DNA from: Klebsiella pneumoniae
GTDB taxonomy: Bacteria; Pseudomonadota; Gammaproteobacteria; Enterobacterales; Enterobacteriaceae
DNA: 64,000 nucleotides
Reading direction: 5' to 3'
Assembly (NCBI RefSeq): GCF_000742135.1
Contig: NZ_KN046818.1
Location: forward strand, 5,154,050 to 5,218,049
This document shows positions 1 to 11,525 of the stretch, in pieces. Every line of letters begins with the position of its first letter. Position 1 is the first letter of the stretch. The position numbers were made by a program, and so were the translations under genes. The notes below the pieces were generated by a model, which saw nothing but the letters and a program-made list of their open reading frames with translations, had not been told where the DNA came from and ran no database searches.

Positions 1-2765
<2,765 letters not shown>

Positions 2766-2860
2766 ACAACGCCGAAGATGTTTTGGCGGATTTGAGAGAA
2801 TTTTCAGCTCTGATACAGATTAATCGATACGTCGGTGAGACGTGTTGATAAAACAGAATT

Positions 2861-2980
2861 TGCCTGGCGGCACTAGCGCGGTGGTCCCACCTGACCCCAT
2901 GCCGAACTCAGAAGTGAAACGCCGTAGCGCCGATGGTAGTGTGGGGTCTCCCCATGTGAGAGTAGGGAACTGCCAGGCAT
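2861..2980 (+). rRNA. rrfC: 5S ribosomal RNA
   Basis: 120-base 5S rRNA with the complementary ends TGCCTGGCGG and ACTGCCAGGCAT and the conserved loop CCGAACTCAGAAGTGAAACG. It lies 95 bases after the 23S gene and 55 bases before tRNA-Asp in the same transcription unit. Confidence 0.98.
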
Positions 2981-3035
2981 CAAATTGCAGTAAGCCGGGG
3001 TGACAACCGGTGGTAATAAAGCGAAGAAATTCGGT

Positions 3036-3112
3036 GGAGCGGTAGTTCAGTCGGTTAGAATACCTGCCTGTCACGCAGGGGGTCGCGGGTTCGAGTCCCG
3101 TCCGTTCCGCCA
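3036..3112 (+). tRNA. aspT: tRNA-Asp (anticodon GTC)
   Basis: 77 bases including an encoded CCA. The acceptor GGAGCGG pairs with CCGTTCC, the anticodon loop reads CTGTCAC and the T arm has GTTCGAGTC. It is the first of two distal tRNAs of the rRNA operon, as in E. coli rrnC. Confidence 0.97.
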
Positions 3113-3165
3113 CTTATTTAACATTAAGCCTGCTCAAATAGCAGGCTTAGTGGTAAGAAAATTTT

Positions 3166-3241
3166 AGGGGCGTAGTTCAATTGGTAGAGCACCGGTCTCC
3201 AAAACCGGGTGTTGGGAGTTCGAGTCTCTCCGCCCCTGCCA
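3166..3241 (+). tRNA. trpT: tRNA-Trp (anticodon CCA)
   Basis: 76 bases with encoded CCA. The acceptor AGGGGCG pairs with CGCCCCT and the anticodon loop reads CTCCAAA. It is the last gene of the rRNA operon and is followed at once by a terminator. Confidence 0.97.
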
Positions 3242-3249
3242 TTTATAAG

Positions 3250-3281
3250 AATCCTTTGCTCAGGCAAAGGATTTTTTTTTA
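3250..3281 (+). terminator. Intrinsic terminator of the rRNA operon
   Basis: Perfect stem AATCCTTTGC / GCAAAGGATT with a four-base loop, followed by nine T. It starts 9 bases after tRNA-Trp. Confidence 0.92.
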
Positions 3282-3350
3282 TCTCTAATCTCCATTGGCA
3301 ATATCCCCTACGAAAATACCTTGCTGATCTCCGTCCATGGAGAGTAGCGT

Positions 3351-4172
3351 TTATTCCAGAATAGGGTTTTTCAGGATCTCATGGATCTGCGCCTGCTTAT
3401 CGCTATTTTGTAACCAGATCGCATAAAGTGGACGGGATAACGTAGCGCTGTCCATGACCGTATGTAACCCATGCTTCTCTTTCGCCCAGCGAACAGGTAG
3501 CCAACAGCAGCCGTTCAGGCGCGATAATTGCTGATAGATCAGTTCAGCTGAAGAGGTAGTGAGCAGCGGAACATCATCGCTTCCTATCAGTCCCACTTCG
3601 TTTTGCTGAAAATCAGGCCCCCATTCAAGGCGCAAGTAATTCAATTCATTTCTGTTTTTTGCAGGCGATGCGCAATACAGGGCAAGAGTAAAATTACCCA
3701 ACAGCTGGCTGCTTAATTCATCCATCTTCGGCGATTCGGTGGTGATCAGCAGATCCAACTGGCGTTCGTGAAGCTGTTTAACCAACGACTGCCGCTGCGC
3801 GATACGGGCTTCAAACTGGAGATTGTAAGGTGCGCTGTAGAGGGTACCGAGCCAGCTGTTAAGCATACATTCCCACAGGGAGGCGCTGGCCCCAATGGAG
3901 AATTCATTATGTCGCGAAGAGTGTGCCACCTCCTTGCGCGCAGCCTGCCAGGTATTCATGAGCGTTTCGGCATAGGGGAGGAGCTTTTCGCCGGCGGTCG
4001 TCAGGCGGATGTTATTACGATGACGGGTGAACAGATTCACACCAAGTTGATTTTCCAGCTGACGAATACGAAAGCTGACTGCTGACTGTGTCAGGTAAAG
4101 CGCCTCTGCTGCTCGCCCAAAGTGACGAGTTCTACTCACTTCCAGGAAAGTCTTGAGCAATTCCGTATCCAC
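3351..4172 (-). CDS. hdfR: LysR-family regulator HdfR
   Basis: LysR-type transcriptional regulator, known in E. coli as an H-NS-dependent repressor of the flagellar master operon flhDC and activator of glutamate synthase genes. An N-terminal winged helix-turn-helix (roughly residues 1-60, with [19 protein letters not shown]) is followed by a LysR substrate-binding domain. I chose the GTG at 4172, giving 273 residues. It has GGAG six bases upstream and gives the family N-terminus [17 protein letters not shown] four codons earlier (4184) overlaps that GGAG and is less likely. It diverges from maoP, as in E. coli. The C-terminus is a few residues shorter than the 279 of E. coli. Confidence 0.93.
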   Translation of the reverse strand: MDTELLKTFLEVSRTRHFGRAAEALYLTQSAVSFRIRQLENQLGVNLFTRHRNNIRLTTAGEKLLPYAETLMNTWQAARKEVAHSSRHNEFSIGASASLWECMLNSWLGTLYSAPYNLQFEARIAQRQSLVKQLHERQLDLLITTESPKMDELSSQLLGNFTLALYCASPAKNRNELNYLRLEWGPDFQQNEVGLIGSDDVPLLTTSSAELIYQQLSRLNGCCWLPVRWAKEKHGLHTVMDSATLSRPLYAIWLQNSDKQAQIHEILKNPILE

Positions 4173-4218
4173 ACCGTTCTCCACAAAATTATTTGTCGTG
4201 ATGATTTAAATGTTTTGT

Positions 4219-4246
4219 TTGACGCTCTGTCAAGCGTAACTAATAC
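4219..4246 (+). promoter_or_regulatory. Probable maoP promoter with inverted repeat
   Basis: TTGACG (4219-4224) and TAATAC (4241-4246) are 16 bases apart and face maoP. An inverted repeat ACGCT-N6-AGCGT (4222-4237) covers the -35 and spacer and could be an operator, for example for HdfR. In E. coli the short maoS site that works with MaoP lies near this gene; I cannot identify it here with certainty. Confidence 0.6.
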
Positions 4247-4290
4247 TCCGCGCCATAAATAGCTCGGCCAAAGAATCAGGAGCGTGTAGG

Positions 4291-4629
4291 ATGGCGGAAA
4301 GCTTTACGACGACTAATCGTTTTTTCGACAATAAAAATTATCCACGCGGGTTCTCCCGTCACGGTGATTTCACCATCAAAGAGGCGCAACTGCTGGAACG
4401 TCATGGTTATGCCTTTAACGAACTGGAACTGGGTAAGCGCGAACCTGTTACCGAAGATGAAAAACAATTTGTCTCGGTGTGCCGTGGTGAACGTGAGCCG
4501 GTGACGGAAGCAGAACGCGTATGGATTAAGTATATGGCGCGTATCAAGCGGCCGAAGCGTTTCCATACTCTGTCCGGCGGCAAACCGCAGATGGAAGGCG
4601 CTGACGATTACACCGAAAGCGATGACTAA
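4291..4629 (+). CDS. maoP: Macrodomain Ori organisation protein MaoP
   Basis: 112 residues, the same length as E. coli MaoP (formerly YifE) and nearly identical over recalled segments ([35 protein letters not shown]). In E. coli it acts with the maoS site to constrain DNA mobility in the Ori macrodomain. AGGAG lies just upstream of the ATG. The acidic tail DDYTESDD is conserved. It is followed by its own terminator and converges with yifB. Confidence 0.95.
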   Translation: MAESFTTTNRFFDNKNYPRGFSRHGDFTIKEAQLLERHGYAFNELELGKREPVTEDEKQFVSVCRGEREPVTEAERVWIKYMARIKRPKRFHTLSGGKPQMEGADDYTESDD

Positions 4630-4656
4630 GAAAAAAGGGCGTAAGCCCTTTTTTTA
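4630..4656 (+). terminator. Terminator after maoP, overlapping the end of yifB
   Basis: AAAAAAGGGC-gtaa-GCCCTTTTTTT immediately after the maoP stop. It has A and T runs on both sides, so it can also serve the convergent yifB, whose original stop codon (4654-4656) sits in the T run. Confidence 0.9.
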
Positions 4657-6172
4657 CGCCATCATTTTCTGCAGATGGTTGAGCATCCGATCAATTGCCC
4701 GATAGCTGAGCGCCTCCTGCAAATGACAGCGTTCAATCTCTTCAACCTCTGCCAGATCGGCAATGGTTCTCGCAACCTTTAACAGACGCTGCCAGGCGCG
4801 AATAGAAAGCCCCAGCTGCGTTAGCGTCTGTTCCAGCCAGACAGCATCCTCGCCTTAAGCGGCAGCAGTTCTTCATTTCACGATTCTCAAGATGGGCATT
4901 GAGTTTATTTTGCCTGAGCATTTGTCGTTCACGCGCCGCCAGCACCCGCTGCCGGACCGTTGCGCTCGATTCTTCGCCCTGCGAGCCCTGACTCAGTATT
5001 CCTGGCGGTGGCAATGGGATCTCTAAGGAAAGATCGAAGCGGTCGAGGAAGGGGCCTGACAGGCGTCCAAGGTAGCGCAATGTCTGCTCCGGCGATGCAC
5101 GATTATGTTTACCCTGATAATGTCCTGTCGGGCTTGGATTCATCGCTGCAATAAGCTGAAAGCGCGCCGGATAGTCAATTTTGGCGCGCGAGCGTGATAT
5201 GTGGATCTTGCCTGACTCAATGGGTTCGCGTAGCGCATCCAGTACCCGCCGCTCAAACTCCGGCAGTTCATCAAGAAACAGCACGCCATTATGGGCCAGG
5301 GAAATCTCACCGGGGACCGGTATCGAGCCGCCGCCCACCATCGCTGCCAGCGAGGCGCTATGGTGGGGGGCGCGGAACGGCCTCTGACGCCACCGCGTCT
5401 TTGCGGTGTGGAGGTTGACCAGACTCTGTATGGCCGCGCTCTCCAGCGCTTCCTGATTGCTTAATGGCGGCAGGAGACCGGGGAGTCGGCTGGCTAGCAT
5501 GGTTTTCCCGGTCCCGGGCGGGCCTATCAGGAGCAGATTGTGACCACCGGCGGCCACAATCTCCAGCGCTCGTTTGCCCTGCTGCTGGCCGATAACATCG
5601 AGCAGATCTTCGTAGCGTTCATCCCGAGCAGGCGCCTCGGCGAGAGGCGGCGAAAGCGATGTCTGCCCCGCAAGAAATGCGCAAACCTCCTGCAGATGGT
5701 CGGCGACCAGACAATCGCTGCCGCCGATCAGGCCGACCTCCGCCGCATTGTCAGAGGAGACGACAATGCGCCGGCCGGCTTTGATGGCCTCCATTGCGCT
5801 GGGGATCGCCCCTGGAACGCCTCGTAACCCACCTGTAAGGGCGAGTTCGCCCACAAACTCATATTGATTCAGTCGCGTCGTGTTGAGCTGCTCTGAGGCA
5901 ACGAGAAGCGCGAGAGCGATGGGCAGATCGTATCGTCCGCCTTCTTTGGGCAGATCCGCTGGCGCCAGGTTAATGGTTATCTTCTTCGCAGGAAAAGCGT
6001 AGCCGCTGTTGATCAGGGCGCTGCGGACCCGGTCGCGGGCCTCTTTCACGGTGGTTTCCGGCAGCCCGACCATAGTTAGACCAGGAAGACCGTTGCTGAG
6101 ATGAACCTCAACGGTAATCAATGGCGCTTCGATACCGAGCGCCGCGCGAGTATAGACGATAGCGAGCGACAT
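4654..6172 (-). pseudogene. yifB: YifB, Mg-chelatase-like AAA+ ATPase (ComM family), frame disrupted
   Basis: YifB/ComM-family AAA+ protein, a helicase-like protein that promotes branch migration in natural transformation in competent species. The start is ATG 6172, preceded by AGGAGG, giving MSLAIVYTRAALG. A Lon-like domain, Walker A GPPGTGKT (217-224), Walker B FLDELPEF and the Mg-chelatase region follow. The frame breaks after about residue 435. Between about 4873 and 4853 a second frame reads ELLPLKA, and from about 4853 to 4654 a third frame gives the conserved end EDAVWLEQ…LLKVARTIADL…AIDRMLNHLQKMMA. Restoring one A in ATGAAGAA (near 4873) and one G in GGCGAGG (near 4851) rejoins everything. 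As written the product would lose its last ~75 residues and end in an unrelated tail at 4742. Two short-homopolymer losses so close together could also be sequencing errors. Confidence 0.85.
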
Positions 6173-6526
6173 AAAACCTCCTGGACAGAGAAGAATTATG
6201 GTTGGCATGACGTAAAGCGAGAATGGAAAAAGTGCGAATTTAGAACTGCGTATCCATACTTTTCGCGGCATATCGTTACATTTAGCCGAAAATGGACGTT
6301 TGATCGCAAAACAGAGCTATGTTGGCAAAGAGGGCGCCGAAGAGCGCGGCAGGGGTGAGAAAACTGAATTTTTTTCATTTTTGATTTTTTTCATATAAAA
6401 CAATTATTTTTATTGAAACCGTTAGGCTGATCAGCAACGAAGATATAAAAAAATCTTGTGCTTTATGTGATGTCTGTGGTAACTCTTTAGGTATTCCTTC
6501 GAACAAGAAGCCAGAAAGTATAGAAA
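6173..6526. other. yifB-ilvL intergenic region
   Basis: 354 bases between divergent yifB and ilvL, AT-rich from about 6370 to 6430. The right part holds the ilv operon promoter (annotated separately). I see no further gene in it. Confidence 0.8.
6456..6484 (+). promoter_or_regulatory. Probable ilvLXGMEDA promoter
   Basis: TTGTGC (6456-6461) and GTAACT (6479-6484) are 17 bases apart, followed by CTTTAGGTATTCC. This aligns in position and spacing with the E. coli ilvG P2 promoter as I recall it. The initiation point would be about 6491, roughly 35 bases before ilvL. Confidence 0.65.
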
Positions 6527-6625
6527 ATGACAGCCCTTCTACGAGTGATTAGCCTGGTCGTGATTAGCGTGGTGGTGATTATTATCCCACCGTGCGGGGC
6601 TGCACTTGGACGAGGAAAGGCTTAG
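6527..6625 (+). CDS. ilvL: ilvGMEDA operon leader peptide IlvL
   Basis: 32-residue leader peptide starting MTALLRVISLVVISVVVIII. It is packed with Leu, Ile and Val codons, so ribosome progress senses charged tRNA for all three branched-chain amino acids. It ends PPCGAALGRGKA, just before the attenuator hairpin, and appears identical to E. coli IlvL as recalled. Confidence 0.97.
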   Translation: MTALLRVISLVVISVVVIIIPPCGAALGRGKA

Positions 6626-6647
6626 AAATCAAGCCTTAACGAACTAA

Positions 6648-6680
6648 GACCCCCGCACCGAAAGGTCCGGGGGTTTTTTT
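6648..6680 (+). terminator. ilv operon attenuator terminator
   Basis: CCCCCGCACC-gaaa-GGTCCGGGGG followed by seven or more T, 23 bases after the ilvL stop. When the ribosome moves freely through ilvL this hairpin forms and stops transcription. Stalling at Ile, Leu or Val codons favours an alternative pairing upstream. Confidence 0.93.
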
Positions 6681-6712
6681 ATAACTGAAATAACCTAAGC
6701 GAGGAGCAGATG

Positions 6713-6763
6713 ATGACTTTTAGCATAAAATTCTGTTTCTCCCGATTTATGACGGGGAACTAA
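6713..6763 (+). CDS. ilvX: Small protein IlvX
   Basis: 16-codon ORF reading [16 protein letters not shown], matching E. coli IlvX as I recall it, especially the block KFCFSRF-TGN. The ATG at 6713 has GAGGAG six bases upstream; an ATG one codon earlier (6710) is too close to that site. The stop is only 2 bases before the ilvG ATG, so the two are probably translationally coupled, and the ilvG ribosome site GGGGA lies inside ilvX. Its function is unknown; it may simply help ilvG translation. It sits after the attenuator, so it is made only on read-through. Confidence 0.85.
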   Translation: MTFSIKFCFSRFMTGN

Positions 6764-6765
6764 CT

Positions 6766-8412
6766 ATGAATGGCGCGCAGTGGGTGGTACATGCTTTGCG
6801 GACACAGGGAGTCGACACAGTTTTTGGCTATCCGGGTGGCGCAATTATGCCGGTTTACGATGCACTGTATGACGGCGGCGTGGAGCACCTGCTGTGCCGG
6901 CATGAGCAAGGGGCAGCCATGGCGGCCATTGGTTATGCGCGAGCAACCGGTAAAACCGGGGTGTGTATCGCGACGTCCGGCCCGGGCGCGACCAATCTGA
7001 TCACCGGCCTGGCGGACGCCCTGCTTGACTCTATTCCCATCGTAGCTATCACCGGCCAGGTGGCCGCACCCTTCATCGGCACGGATGCGTTCCAGGAAGT
7101 AGACGTTCTCGGTTTGTCACTGGCCTGTACTAAGCACAGTTTCCTTGTGCAGTCTCTGGACGAACTGCCGCGGGTTATTGCTGAGGCTTTCCAGGTGGCA
7201 AACTCAGGCCGTCCAGGTCCGGTGCTGGTTGATATCCCTAAGGATATTCAGATGGCGCAGGGCGACCTCGATCCCCATTTCTCTACCGTCGCCGATGAGA
7301 TGGCATTTCCGCAGGCGGAAGTGGCGCAGGCTCTGCAGATGCTGGCCCAATCGCAGCAACCGATGCTGTATGTTGGCGGCGGGGTCGGCATGGCGCAGGC
7401 GGTACCGGCTTTGCGCGAATTCCTGGCGGTGACCAGGATGCCGGCAACCTGCACCCTGAAAGGGCTGGGCGTGGTGGATGCTGATTATCCCTATTATCTC
7501 GGCATGCTGGGAATGCACGGCACTAAGGCGGCCAACCTGGCGGTACAGGAGTGCGATCTGCTGATCGCCGTCGGCGCGCGCTTTGACGATCGCGTGACCG
7601 GTAAGCTCAATACCTTCGCACCGCATGCCAAAGTGATCCACATGGACATCGATCCGGCGGAGCTGAACAAGCTGCGTCAGGCGCATATCGGTCTGACAGG
7701 CGATCTGAACTGCCTGCTGCCGGCGCTGCAGCAGCCGTTAGCTATCGATGGCTGGCGCGAGCGGAGTGCCGCACTGCGTGCCGAGCATGCCTGGCGTTAC
7801 GATCATCCCGGTGAGGCAATCTACGCGCCGCTGCTGCTGAAGCAGCTTTCCGACCGCAAGCCGGCGGACAGCGTGGTGACCACCGACGTTGGCCAACACC
7901 AAATGTGGTCGGCTCAGCATATGACCTATACCCGCCCGGAAAACTTTATCACCTCCAGCGGCTTAGGCACCATGGGCTTTGGCCTGCCGGCCGCCGTTGG
8001 CGCCCAGGTGGCGCGCCCTAACGATACGGTGATCTGTATCTCCGGTGACGGCTCCTTCATGATGAATGTACAGGAGCTGGGCACCGTTAAACGCAAGCAG
8101 TTACCGCTGAAGATCGTGTTACTCGACAACCAGCGGTTAGGGATGGTTCGACAATGGCAGCAGCTGTTTTTCCAGGAACGTTATAGCGAAACCACTCTGA
8201 CTGATAACCCTGATTTCCTCACGCTGGCCAGCGCCTTCGGTATTCCTGGCCAACACATCACCCGTAAAGACCAGGTTGAAGCGGCACTCGACACCATGCT
8301 TTCGAGCCAGGGGCCATACCTGCTTCATGTCTCAATCGACGAACTTGAGAATGTCTGGCCGTTGGTGCCGCCCGGCGCCAGTAACTCTGAAATGCTGGAG
8401 AAATTATCATGA
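6766..8412 (+). CDS. ilvG: Acetolactate synthase II, large subunit
   Basis: Catalytic subunit of acetohydroxyacid synthase II. It condenses pyruvate with pyruvate or 2-oxobutyrate, the first common step of valine and isoleucine synthesis, and uses thiamine diphosphate, Mg2+ and FAD. The 548 codons are uninterrupted, whereas E. coli K-12 carries a frameshift. The ThDP-activating glutamate is E47 ([11 protein letters not shown]), and the C-terminal ThDP motif [14 protein letters not shown] is present. Isozyme II is the one resistant to valine feedback, so the strain should not be valine-sensitive in the K-12 manner. It overlaps ilvM by four bases (ATGA). Confidence 0.98.
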   Translation: MNGAQWVVHALRTQGVDTVFGYPGGAIMPVYDALYDGGVEHLLCRHEQGAAMAAIGYARATGKTGVCIATSGPGATNLITGLADALLDSIPIVAITGQVAAPFIGTDAFQEVDVLGLSLACTKHSFLVQSLDELPRVIAEAFQVANSGRPGPVLVDIPKDIQMAQGDLDPHFSTVADEMAFPQAEVAQALQMLAQSQQPMLYVGGGVGMAQAVPALREFLAVTRMPATCTLKGLGVVDADYPYYLGMLGMHGTKAANLAVQECDLLIAVGARFDDRVTGKLNTFAPHAKVIHMDIDPAELNKLRQAHIGLTGDLNCLLPALQQPLAIDGWRERSAALRAEHAWRYDHPGEAIYAPLLLKQLSDRKPADSVVTTDVGQHQMWSAQHMTYTRPENFITSSGLGTMGFGLPAAVGAQVARPNDTVICISGDGSFMMNVQELGTVKRKQLPLKIVLLDNQRLGMVRQWQQLFFQERYSETTLTDNPDFLTLASAFGIPGQHITRKDQVEAALDTMLSSQGPYLLHVSIDELENVWPLVPPGASNSEMLEKLS

Positions 8413-8666
8413 TGCAACATCAGGTCGCTTTACAGGCACGTTTCAACCCGGAAACCTTAGAGCGCGTGCTGCGCGTTGTCCGCCACCGGGGTTTCCACAT
8501 CTGCGCAATGAACATGGAAACCGCGCCGGACGCACAGAACATAAATATCGAATTGACCGTTGCCAGCCCGCGGCCCGTCGAATTACTGTTTAGTCAATTA
8601 AGCAAACTGGTCGACGTTGCCTGCGTCGAGATCCAGCAACCCACATCACAACAAATCCGCGCCTGA
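8409..8666 (+). CDS. ilvM: Acetolactate synthase II, small (regulatory) subunit
   Basis: 85-residue ACT-domain protein (E. coli IlvM has 87) that activates and stabilises IlvG. The N-terminus [29 protein letters not shown] is the beta-alpha start of an ACT fold. Its ATG overlaps the ilvG stop, consistent with coupled, balanced synthesis of the two subunits. Confidence 0.96.
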   Translation: MMQHQVALQARFNPETLERVLRVVRHRGFHICAMNMETAPDAQNINIELTVASPRPVELLFSQLSKLVDVACVEIQQPTSQQIRA

Positions 8667-8682
8667 GCGCAAAGGAAGAAAA

Positions 8683-9612
8683 ATGACGACGAAAAAAGCT
8701 GATTACATTTGGTTCAATGGCGAGATGGTTCCGTGGGGCGAAGCGAAAGTTCATGTGATGTCCCATGCGCTGCACTACGGTACCTCGGTATTCGAGGGGA
8801 TCCGTTGCTACGACTCGCACAAAGGCCCGGTGGTGTTCCGTCATCGCGAACATATGCAGCGTCTGCATGATTCAGCCAAAATTTATCGTTTCCCGGTCTC
8901 CCAGAGCGTCGACGAACTGATGGAAGCCTGCCGCGAAGTCATTCGAACCAATAATCTGACCAGCGCTTATATCCGTCCGCTGGTGTTTGTTGGCGATGTC
9001 GGCATGGGGGTAAACCCGCCTCCGGGTTACAACACTGACGTGATCATCGCGGCGTTCCCATGGGGAGCCTACCTCGGCGCAGAAGCGCTTGAGCAGGGGA
9101 TCGATGCAATGGTCTCTTCCTGGAACCGCGCGGCGCCGAACACTATCCCGACGGCAGCGAAAGCCGGTGGTAATTATCTTTCCTCGCTGCTGGTTGGCAG
9201 CGAAGCGCGTCGCCATGGCTATCAGGAAGGTATCGCCCTCGATGTTAACGGCTATATCTCCGAAGGCGCAGGGGAAAACCTGTTTGAAGTGAAGGACGGT
9301 GTACTGTTCACCCCGCCGTTTACCTCTTCCGCGCTGCCGGGCATTACCCGCGACGCCATTATCAAGCTGGCGAAAGATCTTGGTATCGAAGTCCGCGAGC
9401 AGGTGTTGTCCCGTGAATCCCTGTATCTGGCGGATGAAGTCTTCATGTCCGGCACTGCGGCGGAAATCACCCCGGTACGCAGCGTGGACGGCATCCAGGT
9501 CGGCGCAGGCCGTCGCGGTCCGGTAACCAAACGCATTCAGGAAGCCTTCTTTGGCCTCTTCACCGGTGAAACAGAAGATAAATGGGGCTGGTTGGATCCG
9601 GTAAGTAAGTAA
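8683..9612 (+). CDS. ilvE: Branched-chain amino acid aminotransferase
   Basis: Class IV PLP-dependent aminotransferase for the last step to isoleucine, leucine and valine, using glutamate as amino donor. It has 309 residues, as in E. coli. The PLP lysine is K160 in AAKAGGNYLSSLL, and the phosphate-binding GTAAEITPV block is near the C-terminus. The start ATG 8683 follows AAGGAAG and gives MTTKKADYIWFNG; an upstream in-frame ATG at 8617 lies inside ilvM and is rejected. Confidence 0.98.
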   Translation: MTTKKADYIWFNGEMVPWGEAKVHVMSHALHYGTSVFEGIRCYDSHKGPVVFRHREHMQRLHDSAKIYRFPVSQSVDELMEACREVIRTNNLTSAYIRPLVFVGDVGMGVNPPPGYNTDVIIAAFPWGAYLGAEALEQGIDAMVSSWNRAAPNTIPTAAKAGGNYLSSLLVGSEARRHGYQEGIALDVNGYISEGAGENLFEVKDGVLFTPPFTSSALPGITRDAIIKLAKDLGIEVREQVLSRESLYLADEVFMSGTAAEITPVRSVDGIQVGAGRRGPVTKRIQEAFFGLFTGETEDKWGWLDPVSK

Positions 9613-9616
9613 TTAA

Positions 9617-9644
9617 AAATGGGACGGCACGCACCGTCCCATTT
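9617..9644 (+). other. ilvE-ilvD intercistronic hairpin
   Basis: Perfect 11-bp stem AAATGGGACGG / CCGTCCCATTT with a six-base loop, between ilvE and ilvD. Only a few T follow, so it is more likely an RNA-stability or processing element than a full terminator. Confidence 0.7.
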
Positions 9645-9672
9645 AATAAACACAGATGGGAGTAAAAAGAGC

Positions 9673-11523
9673 ATGCCTAAGTACCGTTCCGCCACCACCA
9701 CACATGGCCGCAATATGGCGGGCGCCCGCGCGTTGTGGCGCGCAACCGGAATGACCGATGCCGATTTCGGCAAACCGATTATCGCCGTCGTTAACTCCTT
9801 TACCCAGTTTGTCCCCGGGCACGTGCACCTGCGCGATCTCGGCAAACTGGTTGCCGAGCAGATTGAAGCCGCCGGTGGCGTGGCCAAAGAATTCAACACC
9901 ATCGCAGTGGATGATGGGATCGCTATGGGCCACGGGGGTATGCTCTATTCACTGCCATCCCGCGAGCTGATCGCCGACTCGGTGGAGTATATGGTTAACG
10001 CCCACTGCGCTGATGCCATGGTTTGTATCTCCAACTGCGACAAAATCACCCCGGGGATGCTGATGGCCTCCCTGCGTTTGAATATTCCGGTGATCTTTGT
10101 TTCCGGCGGCCCGATGGAAGCCGGGAAGACCAAGCTGTCAGATAAAATCATCAAGCTTGACCTGGTGGATGCGATGATTCAGGGGGCGGATCCGAAAGTG
10201 TCCGACGAGCAGAGTAATCAGGTGGAACGCTCCGCCTGCCCGACCTGCGGCTCCTGTTCCGGGATGTTCACGGCGAACTCCATGAACTGCCTGACCGAAG
10301 CGCTGGGCCTGTCGCAGCCGGGCAACGGCTCTCTGCTGGCGACCCACGCCGATCGTAAGGAGCTGTTCCTAAACGCCGGGAAACGTATCGTGGAGCTGAC
10401 CAAACGCTATTACGAGCAGGATGACGCTTCCGCGCTGCCGCGCAATATCGCCAGCAAGGCGGCCTTTGAGAACGCTATGACGCTGGATATCGCCATGGGC
10501 GGCTCCACCAATACCGTTCTGCACCTGCTGGCGGCGGCGCAGGAAGCTGAAATCGACTTCACCATGAGCGATATCGATAAGCTCTCCCGCAAAGTGCCGC
10601 AGCTGTGTAAGGTGGCGCCGAGCACGCAGAAATACCATATGGAAGATGTGCATCGCGCCGGCGGCGTGCTGGGCATTCTGGGCGAGCTGGACCGCGCCGG
10701 GCTGCTGAATCGCGAGGTCAAAAACGTCCTTGGCCTGACGCTGCCGCAGACCCTGGAACAGTACGATGTGATGGTGACCCAGGACGATGCGGTGAAAAAA
10801 ATGTTCCGCGCCGGCCCGGCGGGCATCCGTACCACCCAGGCGTTCTCGCAAGACTGCCGCTGGGATACCCTGGATGACGATCGCGCCGAAGGCTGTATCC
10901 GTTCTCTGGAACACGCTTACAGCAAGGACGGCGGCCTGGCGGTGCTGTACGGCAATTTCGCAGAAAACGGTTGTATCGTGAAAACCGCCGGCGTGGACGA
11001 CAGCATCCTGAAATTTACCGGTCCGGCGAAAGTATATGAGAGCCAGGACGATGCGGTTGAGGCCATCCTCGGCGGTAAAGTCGTGGAAGGCGACGTCGTG
11101 GTGATCCGCTACGAAGGGCCGAAAGGCGGGCCGGGGATGCAGGAAATGCTTTACCCCACCAGCTTCCTGAAGTCGATGGGGCTGGGCAAAGCGTGCGCGC
11201 TGATCACCGATGGCCGTTTCTCCGGCGGCACCTCAGGGCTCTCTATCGGTCACGTCTCTCCGGAAGCGGCGAGCGGCGGCAACATTGCGCTCATTGAAGA
11301 TGGCGACATGATCGCGATTGATATTCCGAACCGCAGCATCCAGCTGCAGCTGAGCGATGCGGAAATTGCGGCGCGTCGTGAAGCCCAGGAGGCGCGTGGC
11401 GACCAGGCGTGGACGCCGAAGAATCGCCAGCGTCAGGTCTCCTTTGCCCTTCGCGCCTACGCCAGCCTGGCGACCAGCGCCGACAAAGGCGCGGTACGCG
11501 ATAAATCCAAGCTGGGTGGCTAA
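9673..11523 (+). CDS. ilvD: Dihydroxy-acid dehydratase
   Basis: Iron-sulfur dehydratase that converts 2,3-dihydroxy-isovalerate and 2,3-dihydroxy-3-methylvalerate to the 2-oxo acids. It has 616 residues, the family length. Cluster-ligand cysteine motifs are visible: NCDKITPG and [18 protein letters not shown]. The C-terminal substrate motif [19 protein letters not shown] is present. The start ATG 9673 gives [27 protein letters not shown]-type sequence; the ATG at 9619 lies in the intercistronic hairpin and is rejected. Two bases separate it from ilvA. Confidence 0.98.
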   Translation: MPKYRSATTTHGRNMAGARALWRATGMTDADFGKPIIAVVNSFTQFVPGHVHLRDLGKLVAEQIEAAGGVAKEFNTIAVDDGIAMGHGGMLYSLPSRELIADSVEYMVNAHCADAMVCISNCDKITPGMLMASLRLNIPVIFVSGGPMEAGKTKLSDKIIKLDLVDAMIQGADPKVSDEQSNQVERSACPTCGSCSGMFTANSMNCLTEALGLSQPGNGSLLATHADRKELFLNAGKRIVELTKRYYEQDDASALPRNIASKAAFENAMTLDIAMGGSTNTVLHLLAAAQEAEIDFTMSDIDKLSRKVPQLCKVAPSTQKYHMEDVHRAGGVLGILGELDRAGLLNREVKNVLGLTLPQTLEQYDVMVTQDDAVKKMFRAGPAGIRTTQAFSQDCRWDTLDDDRAEGCIRSLEHAYSKDGGLAVLYGNFAENGCIVKTAGVDDSILKFTGPAKVYESQDDAVEAILGGKVVEGDVVVIRYEGPKGGPGMQEMLYPTSFLKSMGLGKACALITDGRFSGGTSGLSIGHVSPEAASGGNIALIEDGDMIAIDIPNRSIQLQLSDAEIAARREAQEARGDQAWTPKNRQRQVSFALRAYASLATSADKGAVRDKSKLGG

Positions 11524-11525
11524 TC

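Noticed and set aside
2820-3113. Minus-strand ORF of 97 codons over 5S and tRNA-Asp (starting MAERTGLEPATPCV)
   Set aside because: Antisense to stable RNA genes; a well-known false ORF type made by tRNA sequence.
10369-10914. 181-codon antisense ORF in ilvD
   Set aside because: Shadow of the high-GC ilvD codons; no ribosome site or known family.
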